40,079 nucleotides of DNA. Source: a virus. This document shows, piece after piece, positions 20,726 to 28,960 of the stretch. A program made the position numbers and the translations under genes. The DNA is taken from positions 1 through 40,079 of IMG/VR virus record IMGVR_UViG_3300021963_004225. One strand, 5' to 3'. Positions within the stretch are counted from its first letter, which is position 1. Each line of letters starts with the position of its first letter. The notes beneath the pieces are model-generated. The model had not been told where the DNA came from. It was given only the letters and a program-made list of their open reading frames with translations, and did no database searches.

Positions 20726-21278
20726 ACCCCCACCGTCTTTCTAGACATTGCCAGCAATCACCACACGGATCACTATTATTAGCAATACAGCTAAGGGTTA
20801 GGCCAACATCAATATTTAAAGAGGTTGCAAGATCAATAATGTGATATTTGTACAGCTGCAAGAATGGTGCACAAATTCGTGGATGATAAATTCTCCACGG
20901 CCTAAAAGGTCGCCCTTCCATTGTAAACTGTGGAAAGTGTTCAACTGGTGGATCTCGATTAATAGCAATGTACAGTTGATCGATTGGATATTCTGCTAAA
21001 ATTGTATCAACCCCACGTGCAACACGTTCTCCACTGTGTTGTGATTTATCCTCAATCTTAACAACTTCTTTACCTGTTAAAAGTGTAACGCGATCTGGAT
21101 TATCAAACCCATCTTTGCGATGAACATTAAACAATGTTATGTCAGATCCTGTCGATACCAAAAGATTATAAAGCACCCAACTATCTAATCCACCAGTAAT
21201 CATTATACCAATATTACCTTTTGGGGTAATATCAAACAATCGTCTATCCCAAGCTGGGCCGCAAACATACTCCATCAT
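20703..21278 (-). CDS. QueC-like PP-loop ATP pyrophosphatase
   Basis: 191 residues. IGIMITGGLDSWVLYNLL has a TGGLDS PP-loop (28-33; usual SGGxDS) for ATP activation. The C-terminus has four zinc-type cysteines C164, C172, C175, C178 (SC...PCGDCWQCLERR) as in 7-cyano-7-deazaguanine synthase QueC. RIYHPRICAPFLQLYK precedes them. QueC converts 7-carboxy-7-deazaguanine to preQ0; no queD/E or folE is nearby, so another amidating or adenylating role in this cluster is equally possible. The start overlaps the SDR stop (ATGATG). Confidence 0.72.
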   Translation of the reverse strand: MMEYVCGPAWDRRLFDITPKGNIGIMITGGLDSWVLYNLLVSTGSDITLFNVHRKDGFDNPDRVTLLTGKEVVKIEDKSQHSGERVARGVDTILAEYPIDQLYIAINRDPPVEHFPQFTMEGRPFRPWRIYHPRICAPFLQLYKYHIIDLATSLNIDVGLTLSCIANNSDPCGDCWQCLERRWGYEQLNKP

Positions 21279-21757
21279 ATTAATATCTGATCAATTGCTT
21301 CAGGAATGGTTGTAGTGTCTAATAAATGGGGAAAGTAATCTAAAATAGGATTACCATGATGGAATCCCCACGTAAGGTATTTTACTGACAATAGAGATGA
21401 CTGCATCATCTCACTCATATTACGTAACTGTAGCTTATTGGACTGTTCGTATATCAAATGTGGAGCATTGTTTATCACATCAACATCTGTTATTAGACTG
21501 CCAATGTTCACTATTATCTTGTTGGTGTTCCGATACGCTTGATAGAATTTAGCTAATATCTCAACTTGACAGTTGTTTATACATGCGTTGTTAATAAACA
21601 CATCACAATCAACTGAGTGTTTAATTATTGTGTCAACATCAGCAAAGTTATAACCTGTGGACCTACTAAAGCCAATGTATGGTATATTTCGCTTTGTTAG
21701 CTCATCAGTAATTAACTTCCCAAAGCGTTTGCTATTACCTGTTACTGCATATTTCAA
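21275..21757 (-). CDS. Short SDR-family NAD(P)-binding protein
   Basis: 160 residues, shorter than a usual SDR (about 250). The Rossmann TGNSKRFG (6-13) matches TGxxxxxG, the NNAC motif (56-59) matches NNAG, and IVNIGSL carries the catalytic-Ser strand. A candidate YxxxK is present only approximately (YEQSNK). The protein stops soon after, lacking the C-terminal substrate-binding part. It may be a reduced oxidoreductase or an NAD(P)-binding subunit. It is coupled on both sides by ATGA overlaps. Confidence 0.7.
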   Translation of the reverse strand: MKYAVTGNSKRFGKLITDELTKRNIPYIGFSRSTGYNFADVDTIIKHSVDCDVFINNACINNCQVEILAKFYQAYRNTNKIIVNIGSLITDVDVINNAPHLIYEQSNKLQLRNMSEMMQSSLLSVKYLTWGFHHGNPILDYFPHLLDTTTIPEAIDQILI

Positions 21758-22023
21758 AATGGCACACTCTTAACCCATTGTAGATAATTCATTGTCAACT
21801 CATCATTAGCTGCAATCTCTTTATTTGCAATCCACGTTTTGTCTCCAATGTAGTTGAGGTTGTTCTTCAAGCTGTGGTTGACGTAGCTTTGGTTTTCATT
21901 CTTGTGAATGTTGCCATCAATTTGCAGCACTATCGTTCCTTGTGCAATATTCTGATCTGCAAAACGACCTTGTCCGTGTATGTCACTCTTTGCTACGTAA
22001 GTTGCAACTGACCAGATGTTCAT
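21754..22023 (-). CDS. Miniature SET-domain protein
   Basis: 89 residues. SDIHGQGRFADQNIAQGTIV (13-32) matches the start of SET domains (sxxhGxGlfA...i.kGe.i). YVNHSLKNNLNY (47-58) matches the NHSxxxN SAM-binding motif, and IANKEIAANDELTMNY (65-80) the i.aGeELtxdY end. The SET-I insert and post-SET cysteines are missing, making it one of the smallest forms. SET proteins methylate lysines using SAM; the target here may be a host protein or a cluster-derived peptide (inference). Confidence 0.75.
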   Translation of the reverse strand: MNIWSVATYVAKSDIHGQGRFADQNIAQGTIVLQIDGNIHKNENQSYVNHSLKNNLNYIGDKTWIANKEIAANDELTMNYLQWVKSVPF

Positions 22024-22688
22024 CTCACATACTCTTTGTATTTTTCATAGCTACGATTTACCAGCTCAGTATGACGATCCAAATCGAGCCAGCCAACCAC
22101 AAATAACAGCAGTCTGTTACTGTCTTTGTCAGTCTTCTTTACGCCATGCATGCTGCCGTAGCTCTTCAACGCAAAGCAATCAGTTGACTCTGGAACCTCT
22201 GTGTCAATATGTTGAGTGATCTCACCATAGACTAATTTACCATCAACAAGAGATGGCTCTCCATCTGTCAAGTAAAGGCTTTTACGGTCACCTTCAATTG
22301 TCATTCGGTATCCACAAGGTTCTGTGGCTAGCTGATGGTCTCTGAACTCTCGAGTGATTGTGTTGTAATCTTTTTTGGGACCGTAGTAGTCAACGTAGTT
22401 GTCATCAACGTGAGGCTTGACATCTACGTTCGCTCTGACGAGTTTAAACAATACCGTGCCCGTGAATGGAAAGTGTGTGTTGGCATAGTCGACTAGCTCG
22501 GGGTGAGCTCCATCCTTAATAGGCATTGGATCGTGAAACGGAATTGATCTGTCACGATGGGTAATGTATTCTTCACTCCAAAAGTAAAAGTCTGTGTCAG
22601 GCTTAAACTCATCCAACACCTTTTGCTTATATTGAAACTTAGGTAGGTCGAGTGGCAAGAATCTTATGCTTGATGGTATTGAAATCAT
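22020..22688 (-). CDS. 2OG/Fe(II)-oxygenase-like (Asp/Asn hydroxylase type)
   Basis: 222 residues from ATG 22688 (GGAGAC upstream; a TTG four codons earlier is possible). The jelly-roll metal triad is H93-x-D95 (KPHVDDNY) and H181 (SMHGVKK), with R192 ten residues later for 2-oxoglutarate. The order and spacing fit the 2OG/Fe(II) dioxygenase superfamily. The MTIEGDRKSLYLTDG strand between is typical of the aspartyl/asparaginyl beta-hydroxylase branch. One of eight such domains in this cluster; the substrate is unknown. It overlaps the SET gene by 4 bases and the next oxygenase by 50. Confidence 0.72.
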   Translation of the reverse strand: MISIPSSIRFLPLDLPKFQYKQKVLDEFKPDTDFYFWSEEYITHRDRSIPFHDPMPIKDGAHPELVDYANTHFPFTGTVLFKLVRANVDVKPHVDDNYVDYYGPKKDYNTITREFRDHQLATEPCGYRMTIEGDRKSLYLTDGEPSLVDGKLVYGEITQHIDTEVPESTDCFALKSYGSMHGVKKTDKDSNRLLLFVVGWLDLDRHTELVNRSYEKYKEYVR

Positions 22689-23229
22689 TGTTGTCTCCAA
22701 ACGAAACTTGAAACATTAATCGTTCATGGTCAGAAGTGCTTTTTGCTTTATGCTTGACACCCCAATTTGTTTGAAACAATACAGGGTAAGGATCCAATGT
22801 GAAAGTCTCAATAGCCAGGTTAGGGTCTGTTGGAATTAGTGTAGTGACAACTCTGTCAAACTCACCAACAACTGGAATAGAAAGTGCACAGAGCCTGTTA
22901 CTTGTTTTGACTAACCACTCCATGTAACTAGTAGGCCAACTACCAATAGCACTGTGCCACGCTTCACCAAGAGCTGATATGTTCTCTAGCAGATCACGAT
23001 CCTCATGTGCAGCTATCTCAAAATGTGCATCACCTCGTATGAACCCAGCCGAGCAAAATGATTGCCTACCCCCAAAGAATTCACATATGCTATCTGGAAT
23101 CATCTCAATTGGCACTAAACCGTCTGATAGTGTTTGGTTTGGCAAACCATACCAAGGAACGACAGCAGCTAAATCGATTAGCTGTTTGACATCGTACGGT
23201 AGGTTGGGGACTTGAATATGGAAGTTCAT
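22639..23229 (-). CDS. 2OG/Fe(II)-oxygenase-like protein
   Basis: 196 residues. Candidate metal ligands are H75-x-D77 (AAHEDRD) and H160 (WGVKHKA), with R170 (HERLMFQVSF) as 2-oxoglutarate-binding arginine; the H-x9-R spacing matches its neighbours. IEMIPDSICEFFGGRQSF precedes the core. The overall fold assignment is by motif order only. It overlaps the downstream oxygenase gene by 50 bases and the upstream one by 4, and so is clearly part of the operon. Confidence 0.62.
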   Translation of the reverse strand: MNFHIQVPNLPYDVKQLIDLAAVVPWYGLPNQTLSDGLVPIEMIPDSICEFFGGRQSFCSAGFIRGDAHFEIAAHEDRDLLENISALGEAWHSAIGSWPTSYMEWLVKTSNRLCALSIPVVGEFDRVVTTLIPTDPNLAIETFTLDPYPVLFQTNWGVKHKAKSTSDHERLMFQVSFGDNNDFNTIKHKILATRPT

Positions 23230-23834
23230 TTTCTCTTAAACCAAGGCCAGCCTGCAATGCTGTGACGTTGACCACTACACGGTCTGACAAGATGTGCAAC
23301 ACCTGTTCTCATTACTATACACGTGTTCTTCTTAGGAGTAAACTTAAATGTTTTATCTGCAAATGAAACGTCAAACATCTCTGTCATCTGCTGAAACCCA
23401 TCACTCCATTCCAGCTTAGCATCCTCAAGACTTGGGAACTCAATGTCACCATCCACTTCATCACTCAAGTATAGAACGTACACCATATCACCGTAGATCT
23501 TGTTATTTTCTGCGTGCAACGCATAGAAGTCACCAGGATAGAACCGCTTGTACTGCATATTCAGCCCGTGAAACTTCTCTTCTGGCATCTCACAACCAAA
23601 CCGATCGATCGAGAGTTGATTCAATTTTTTATAAATTGGCTTGTATAGGTCCATTGTCACTACACGATAACTCATATCTGTGTCAGCCATTAGTGGCTTA
23701 AACTTCTGATTATTAACGTGTAGCATATCGTCGAACTGTGCAGTGACGTATTGGTTATACATCGTATCAAATTCTTCGGGTGAGAGGAAATCCTCAATTA
23801 CCCATAGACTATCTTTTATCAACTCTTTGTACAT
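23226..23834 (-). CDS. Prolyl-4-hydroxylase-like 2OG/Fe(II) oxygenase
   Basis: 202 residues. The opening WVIEDFLSPEEFDTMYNQYV is typical of P4H-type proteins. The ligand motif FYALHAEN gives H107-x-E109, with Glu in place of the usual Asp. YVLYLSDEVDGDIEFP is the central P4H strand pair, and MRTGVAHLVRPCSGQRHSIA gives H181 and R190. The HxE variant is seen in some active family members but could also lower activity. It overlaps the sulfotransferase gene by 16 bases. Confidence 0.82.
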   Translation of the reverse strand: MYKELIKDSLWVIEDFLSPEEFDTMYNQYVTAQFDDMLHVNNQKFKPLMADTDMSYRVVTMDLYKPIYKKLNQLSIDRFGCEMPEEKFHGLNMQYKRFYPGDFYALHAENNKIYGDMVYVLYLSDEVDGDIEFPSLEDAKLEWSDGFQQMTEMFDVSFADKTFKFTPKKNTCIVMRTGVAHLVRPCSGQRHSIAGWPWFKRK

Positions 23835-24439
23835 TGACGTGCCTTTGCAAATTTATTATACCAATCAAGAAACTCATCCTGGTTTAATATAGACTTGATC
23901 TTATCAGCATTCGTTCCATTATTTTGTTTCTGAGGCAGCCTACCATTTGGCTTCATGTTGGGTATGTCTTCATACCATATTGTTTGTACTATATTTAGAG
24001 TGGGCAATCTGTTATCCAGCTCGATTAGCCGTTGTGCCAAATCGTCAAACCACTCTCGTTTGTAATAGAATGGCTGAATGTCAGAAGACCCAGAACTGTC
24101 GTATGTCACCCATTTGTCTGTATGATTACCAAACCCAAAGCTAATGAACTGTCCTAACACATCCGCCCGTCGAACCACAATTACTGGCCGGCAATCGATT
24201 AATTTCCACACCCGCGGCGACATCTCTACTCCCGTGTGCAGCTTAAAAATGCTGCGATTGGTAAGTAAAGACAACCTATTGAATGTTTCTTTATCATGGT
24301 CATCAGTTGTGTAGAAATATGGTTGGAACAACTCACCAAGATCGTTTGGGCACATCAGGTTGTAAGTTGGATTATTGTTGGCAATCCAATTAACCACAAA
24401 TGTTGTTCCTGATCGTGGAGTGCCAACAACTACTATCAT
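23819..24439 (-). CDS. Sulfotransferase-family protein
   Basis: 206 residues. VVVGTPRSGTTFVVNWI (3-19) is the 5'-phosphosulfate-binding loop (PxSGTT) of PAPS-dependent sulfotransferases. VVRRADVLGQFISFG near residue 90 corresponds to the 3'-phosphate-binding R...S segment, and IWYEDIPN to the conserved late strand. It would transfer sulfate from PAPS to a hydroxyl or amine of an unknown acceptor. It is shorter than typical members (about 250-300), so the acceptor domain is minimal. Confidence 0.82.
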   Translation of the reverse strand: MIVVVGTPRSGTTFVVNWIANNNPTYNLMCPNDLGELFQPYFYTTDDHDKETFNRLSLLTNRSIFKLHTGVEMSPRVWKLIDCRPVIVVRRADVLGQFISFGFGNHTDKWVTYDSSGSSDIQPFYYKREWFDDLAQRLIELDNRLPTLNIVQTIWYEDIPNMKPNGRLPQKQNNGTNADKIKSILNQDEFLDWYNKFAKARQCTKS

Positions 24440-24972
24440 TGCTTTGGTTTGAACAGTAGCTTCTCTTCGTACTCATACAGCAAGTTGTCGAAGTTGTGAG
24501 CAAACACATCGCCCTGTAAGTGCACACGCAGTGTACTGCTCTTTCCGCTGACTTGGTGATCCTCTTTTGTGCGATGTATCCATGTGCCGTAACCGTAGTG
24601 TAGAGTCTCAATGATTTGCTTGTCGTGGTAGTCAAAGAACTCTAAAGGAACATTGTCATCGTTGTATATTGGAATCGTTATGCAAGCTACACGTTGAGCG
24701 TCAACATGCTTTGGAATCAGACCCATGCTGGTACAGAATCCCCATCCTGTAGTGATTCTCGCTAAGTCCTCAATGATGTAGTCGGGATATATTCCTTCCA
24801 ACATTTCCAAATTTGCATAATATGTTGTCAGTGTTTTATCAATGTACATATATCCACGTTCAACACTTTTGTGAAACTTCTCTTTTAACAAGTCGCGTTG
24901 ATCATCATTTAAGTTCAACTCAACAGGATTAAAGAAGTACTTGTTCCATCGAGGTATGATATTACCATTCAT
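24436..24972 (-). CDS. 2OG/Fe(II)-oxygenase-like protein
   Basis: 178 residues. LIPKHVDAQRVACITIPIYN gives H89-x-D91 within the standard strand context. WIHRTKEDHQVSGKSSTLRV gives the distal H133 and the arginine R149. An N-terminal helical part (DDQRDLLKEKFHKSVERGYM) precedes it. The ligand strand is followed by IPIYNDDNVPLEFFD, close to the same strand in the 221-aa oxygenase (IPIYTN), so the two may be paralogues. A 16-base gap separates it from the radical-SAM gene upstream. Confidence 0.7.
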   Translation of the reverse strand: MNGNIIPRWNKYFFNPVELNLNDDQRDLLKEKFHKSVERGYMYIDKTLTTYYANLEMLEGIYPDYIIEDLARITTGWGFCTSMGLIPKHVDAQRVACITIPIYNDDNVPLEFFDYHDKQIIETLHYGYGTWIHRTKEDHQVSGKSSTLRVHLQGDVFAHNFDNLLYEYEEKLLFKPKQ

Positions 24973-24988
24973 TTAAATATTCCATATG

Positions 24989-26563
24989 TTATTGTATTGT
25001 TGCCATTGCACCGAAGATGTCGTTACATTCCCACTTAATATCCAATCGCTCGCCAATAAACATTGACAACTCATCAGCTATTGCTTTTTGGTTATTTAGC
25101 ATCATCTTAATATCATCTCGGCGCATACTCGAACTAAAAAATCGTTGACTCAACTTGTCTTCCAATTGTGTAGTATCTTCATCTGCAAATATTAACCTTA
25201 TCAGTTGTCGATTAGATTGCACAATGTCACTCAATTGTCGGTAATTGTTTAGCTCATCAAAGAACCTAATGCAATCATCATACAAATTAGACACGTAAGG
25301 TTTTAACAAATTGGTGTTTATCAGATTGTGATAAAACCAATGATAGTCAAACATCTTTACCAATTCATCTAAGTTATAACTAAAGCATCTATGTATTATT
25401 TCAAACTCTTGATGCCCAATCTTAATCACCTTAGTCTTTATATCATATTTCTGCTTATAAGCTGGTGTCATCATTTCAATATTAGTTACAAGGTGTAGGA
25501 AGTATGTACGTACGTAATCGATTTCCAAACCATGGTAATTATGATGAAGAGTCTTTAACCAACTGTCCGCCGTTTCACCTGGCAAAGCAATTATCATTTC
25601 GCTAGTGATTGGAATGTTGTTGTTCTTATACTGCTGAATAAGAGGCAGCAACCGATTGTTGTCAATGTTTGATCTATTGACTATCTTTAATACTTCAGGA
25701 GTGTGAGTCTGAAAACTGATCTTTAAATTGCGTTGGTCAATCGACACATTATTGAAGATCTTCTCTAATATAATTGGGAGGTTTTTACTTCCATTCTTCG
25801 CCAATCCACTGTATGATATTTTCAGGTTATTATCGTTCATGTTTTGCTGCAATATCATATAATCGATGATGTCGATGTCTCTTTTTAGGATGCCAAAATT
25901 AGCATCCAATATTTCCAACTCGCTAATGTTCTTCTTAGTGTAAAGATATTCAATCGTCTGATACACTTTATTAATATCAAATGTAGTCAGCTTTGATTTA
26001 GATTGTCCGCCCCAATCGCAGAAGCTACAACTATATGGACACCCTCTGTTGGTCTCGAAGCTGACTTTGAAGTCTTCTCCAGATGACAGCAACTGTTCAA
26101 ATATTCCATCGGTGTACGGTGTGGGGATGTCGGTCAGCTTACGGGTGCTAAGTGGTAACCCCAACAACCATTCACTGAATGCAATCTCTCCTAGTCCAGC
26201 GATGCTGGTATGCAACCACAGTCGCTCCTGATCAAATTGTTGCTTTTGAGTCTCGTCCTCAGGAACTTGTGGGCCACCATATACAACCACCCCATTTGGA
26301 TTGATTGACTTAAAATACATCGACAGCTCATCATTATACTGCTGATTCCAAACGTAACAGGTCAAGCCCAAGATATCTGTCTGCAGAAGTATCTCTTTAT
26401 ACTGCTCGACGGGGCAATGCTTGTAGATTGGTGTTAAGAACTCAAACTGATCGCAGATCTCTTGTATCTTACTGCAGTGACTGATGATACAACCCACAGC
26501 ATATGGAAGCCAGTTTGAGTGTATTATTGATATTGTACCCAACAATATGTTAGTTTTTTTCAC
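24989..26563 (-). CDS. Radical-SAM enzyme with N-terminal B12-binding-like domain
   Basis: 524 residues. Residues 1-140 have a Rossmann-like cobalamin-binding-domain pattern (ILGLTCYVWN, VVVYGGPQVP, IAGLGEIAFSEWL). The canonical DxHxxG is not obvious. CPYSCSFCDWGG (175-186) is the CxxxCxxC cluster site (C175, C179, C182). A TIM-barrel core follows (ISFQTHTPEVLKIVNRSN, SEMIIALPGETADSWLKT) with a long C-terminal helical region. B12-type radical-SAM enzymes mostly methylate unreactive carbons or rearrange rings. It abuts the GNAT-like gene by 2 bases. Confidence 0.88.
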   Translation of the reverse strand: MKKTNILLGTISIIHSNWLPYAVGCIISHCSKIQEICDQFEFLTPIYKHCPVEQYKEILLQTDILGLTCYVWNQQYNDELSMYFKSINPNGVVVYGGPQVPEDETQKQQFDQERLWLHTSIAGLGEIAFSEWLLGLPLSTRKLTDIPTPYTDGIFEQLLSSGEDFKVSFETNRGCPYSCSFCDWGGQSKSKLTTFDINKVYQTIEYLYTKKNISELEILDANFGILKRDIDIIDYMILQQNMNDNNLKISYSGLAKNGSKNLPIILEKIFNNVSIDQRNLKISFQTHTPEVLKIVNRSNIDNNRLLPLIQQYKNNNIPITSEMIIALPGETADSWLKTLHHNYHGLEIDYVRTYFLHLVTNIEMMTPAYKQKYDIKTKVIKIGHQEFEIIHRCFSYNLDELVKMFDYHWFYHNLINTNLLKPYVSNLYDDCIRFFDELNNYRQLSDIVQSNRQLIRLIFADEDTTQLEDKLSQRFFSSSMRRDDIKMMLNNQKAIADELSMFIGERLDIKWECNDIFGAMATIQ

Positions 26564-26565
26564 TA

Positions 26566-27021
26566 TTATACCATTCTCAAAACATATTGTAAATTGCTTC
26601 CAGGAAGCTCCTCCCGCGTGACTTTCCAGTTATATTTACTTGTCTTTGCAAAGTATTGCAACAACTCTGGAGATTCTTCTCTGCTAACCCAAATGTTAGT
26701 ATAGCCCAATGACAATGCGTAGTCTGTAGATAGGTCAAGAGTCTCCACACCTCTTTTTAGGTCAGCCGCCAAGCCACCAAAGTTGTAGCTACGCGATCTT
26801 GTGTGCCGACTCATAATCCGAATACTGCCGTTGTATTCAGGTCGTTCAATCCCTGCACTATAGTAAACCAACTGAGGATCCCAACCCATTCTGGAGAACT
26901 TGGTGTACTCAAACAACGGATTCTTTAGATAGTTGTCAGCGTGCTTGTGGTCTGCATTTTGGCTGAATAGCTGTTTAATATCATCAAGATGTGAATCAAT
27001 TGGTGATAGCTTCCAAATCAT
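26566..27021 (-). CDS. GNAT-like acetyltransferase-fold protein (tentative)
   Basis: 151 residues from ATG 27021 (GGATGG 5 bases upstream; ATG 27030 is an alternative). A beta-strand pair (YYSAGIERPEYNGSIRIMSR) is followed by a helix (GVETLDLSTDYALSLGYTNI), a strand (IWVSREESPELLQYF) and a last strand (NLQYVLRMV). This order resembles the GNAT fold, including a YALSLGY helix like the substrate-side helix of acetyltransferases. The acetyl-CoA loop (Q/RxxGxG/A) is not clear, so the call is tentative. It overlaps the upstream oxygenase gene by 26 bases. Confidence 0.5.
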   Translation of the reverse strand: MIWKLSPIDSHLDDIKQLFSQNADHKHADNYLKNPLFEYTKFSRMGWDPQLVYYSAGIERPEYNGSIRIMSRHTRSRSYNFGGLAADLKRGVETLDLSTDYALSLGYTNIWVSREESPELLQYFAKTSKYNWKVTREELPGSNLQYVLRMV

Positions 27022-27661
27022 CTTGTCCATCCAAGCTAAACATTAAGGCAATACGACTCATTTTGCTATTGTTGAATACAGCGTGTGAGAAACCAGTGTT
27101 TAGGAAATATGCCTTACCAGCTTCTAAATGAATGTTAGTTTCAACACCCTTTACATTAAACCAGTTTTCAACCATTGTATTGGTGTAGATTGGAATAATG
27201 ATTCGAGTAGCATATGAAGGATCATAATCAATATGCCAGGGAATCTGCTTACCAGCCTCCAGCTTAGTAATGCGAACTCTCATTGCAGGAGCTTTAAACT
27301 GATTAACAATCTCTTGAAAGTAGCTGCCTTCATACAACTTTGTTGGTTTGTTATACAGCGTCTCTTCTCTTCGACGAATTCGTTCCTTGATGTCGTCGGT
27401 ATGTTCCATCATTTCGCCATTGAGCTCAGTTAGATTGATCTGCTCAAAGTTGTCATAGACATTCTTAACCAGCTCTTCATGGTTCATACACAACGCTGGG
27501 TTAGCAGTAATCACATCGACAAACTGTGAAGCAACCTTGTCACATTCACTTTGCAGCCTTGCTAAATTAATCTCAATTTGATCCAAGTGAGCTACAGTAG
27601 GTAGCTGATACTTCTTCCGCAATACAGACACGATTAATGTCTCCTCTTTTGAATTTATCAT
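26996..27661 (-). CDS. 2OG/Fe(II)-oxygenase-like (Asp/Asn hydroxylase type)
   Basis: 221 residues. The core is typical: AGKQIPWHIDYDPSYATRII gives H143-x-D145, and YFLNTGFSHAVFNNSKMSRI gives H193 and R203. An N-terminal helical domain of about 110 residues precedes it. The start is uncertain: ATG 27661 lies 89 bases inside the aminotransferase gene, while a GTG at 27631 (codon 11) has a good AGGAG 9 bases upstream and may be the true start. Confidence 0.8.
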   Translation of the reverse strand: MINSKEETLIVSVLRKKYQLPTVAHLDQIEINLARLQSECDKVASQFVDVITANPALCMNHEELVKNVYDNFEQINLTELNGEMMEHTDDIKERIRRREETLYNKPTKLYEGSYFQEIVNQFKAPAMRVRITKLEAGKQIPWHIDYDPSYATRIIIPIYTNTMVENWFNVKGVETNIHLEAGKAYFLNTGFSHAVFNNSKMSRIALMFSLDGQDDLEAITN

Positions 27662-28358
27662 ATAGTGGGTCAGTCGTTGTTGCTAACCACACACTATCGC
27701 TTGGTGTTAGGTTAAGTTGCTGACAGATGTCCGATTGGTATGTGGCCAATAGGTTGTGGATGAAATCAATGTCAAAATTGCTTATGATTGTTTCAGCCAC
27801 ATCGTGAGCATAGTAATTGTAATACTTGGCTGATCCTATCAACCCCTCTAAGCGACGATCTGGTGTTCTTGTGAAGTACCAACCTGTTCTTACATTGCGA
27901 ACACCAAACGACTTACTCAGGCTGTAGAATACTGCTGAGACGTCTTTGTGTAGCGTTATTGGAGTAACCTTTGTTGACCCAACATATGCCAGATCTAATA
28001 CAGTCGGTCCAGATGTAGGTTCTACAAAGTTACCGTGGATTGCACTTGGGATGCTTTGATATGTTATCGTCGGATGTGATCTTCCGTTGATGTTCTCTAT
28101 CCATTGATAGTCACCTTGCTCCCGCCAGATATTGAACTCTGTAGTTCCACTCCACCAATTCAAACCTTCTGTAATTCCATTCATTGGATACACGTAGAAA
28201 CCAGTTAAGTCAACAACTGGTTTGAGCCACTCGATTATGTTGGTATTGTATTCTGATACTCTATCAAAATCAGGTTTAACTTTTTCAATGACATCTAGCA
28301 CACAAGGTAGTACAGGAGGTCTGATTGCCAGTGATTTATTTAAAATTTGCTCAAGCAT
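27573..28358 (-). CDS. Small PLP-dependent aminotransferase-like enzyme
   Basis: 261 residues from ATG 28358. FYVYPMNGITEGLNWW (54-69) is the phosphate-side start of fold-type I PLP enzymes. LDLAYVG (121-127) gives the Asp that pairs with the pyridine nitrogen. FYSLSKSFGVRNVRTGWYF (144-162) has the Schiff-base lysine K149 and arginine R157. It is about 100 residues shorter than usual class I/II aminotransferases, lacking much of the C-terminal domain, which raises the possibility of a specialised or partner-dependent enzyme. It overlaps the desaturase gene by 19 bases. Confidence 0.8.
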   Translation of the reverse strand: MLEQILNKSLAIRPPVLPCVLDVIEKVKPDFDRVSEYNTNIIEWLKPVVDLTGFYVYPMNGITEGLNWWSGTTEFNIWREQGDYQWIENINGRSHPTITYQSIPSAIHGNFVEPTSGPTVLDLAYVGSTKVTPITLHKDVSAVFYSLSKSFGVRNVRTGWYFTRTPDRRLEGLIGSAKYYNYYAHDVAETIISNFDIDFIHNLLATYQSDICQQLNLTPSDSVWLATTTDPLYDKFKRGDINRVCIAEEVSATYCSSLGSN

Positions 28359-28960
28359 TTTATAACGATTCCAGTTGGATCCCAAGCATTCAAACTACTG
28401 GCGCTGGGATGTTCATGGTGATATTTATGCCACCCCTCACCAGGCGCTAAAACATTCATTAACGGAATGTCTGTGGGCTTACCATTCTTATGAGCAATGT
28501 AATTCAACAACCCAAAGCCCACATATGCCAACACAAACGGAATAGCGACAAAGATAACAAACACCTTGATACTGATCATTAGCATTGCAATGGCATAATA
28601 TGCATGAATGTATTTTCCATATCGGTGAAAGAACACTACACGAGGATTGGACAGAAGATCCTTAATATACTTACGAGGTATGTAATTCACACGCCATTGA
28701 CTAAGTATGACGGCCTTTGCACCCTTGTACACAGGACTGTGGGGGTCATGCTCAGTGTCGCTAGTACTATGGTGCATTCGATGCACCGCACACCATGTAA
28801 TAGGACTTCTTGCACCACAGATCATGCCAAACAACAACATGATAACTTCAACGATATTGCTCGTCTTAAAAGTTCGGTGGGAAAAGTATCGATGATAGCC
28901 TGCGGATATTCCTATCATTGCTGCAACGTAATAGAACAAGTATCCATATACCAAAGTCAT
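28340..28960 (-). CDS. Delta-9-type acyl-lipid/acyl-CoA desaturase
   Basis: 206 residues, membrane-bound. All three histidine boxes are present: HRYFSH (23-28), HRMHH (60-64) and HKYHH (178-182), plus the extra N/H ligand site in NYIAHK. Hydrophobic spans flank the first box and lie at about 120-155. The family uses O2 and a di-iron centre to place a cis double bond in fatty acyl chains. It is short (host enzymes are about 250-380) but complete in catalytic residues. It may act on membrane lipid or on an acyl group of the cluster product (inference). Confidence 0.88.
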   Translation of the reverse strand: MTLVYGYLFYYVAAMIGISAGYHRYFSHRTFKTSNIVEVIMLLFGMICGARSPITWCAVHRMHHSTSDTEHDPHSPVYKGAKAVILSQWRVNYIPRKYIKDLLSNPRVVFFHRYGKYIHAYYAIAMLMISIKVFVIFVAIPFVLAYVGFGLLNYIAHKNGKPTDIPLMNVLAPGEGWHKYHHEHPSASSLNAWDPTGIVIKCLSKF

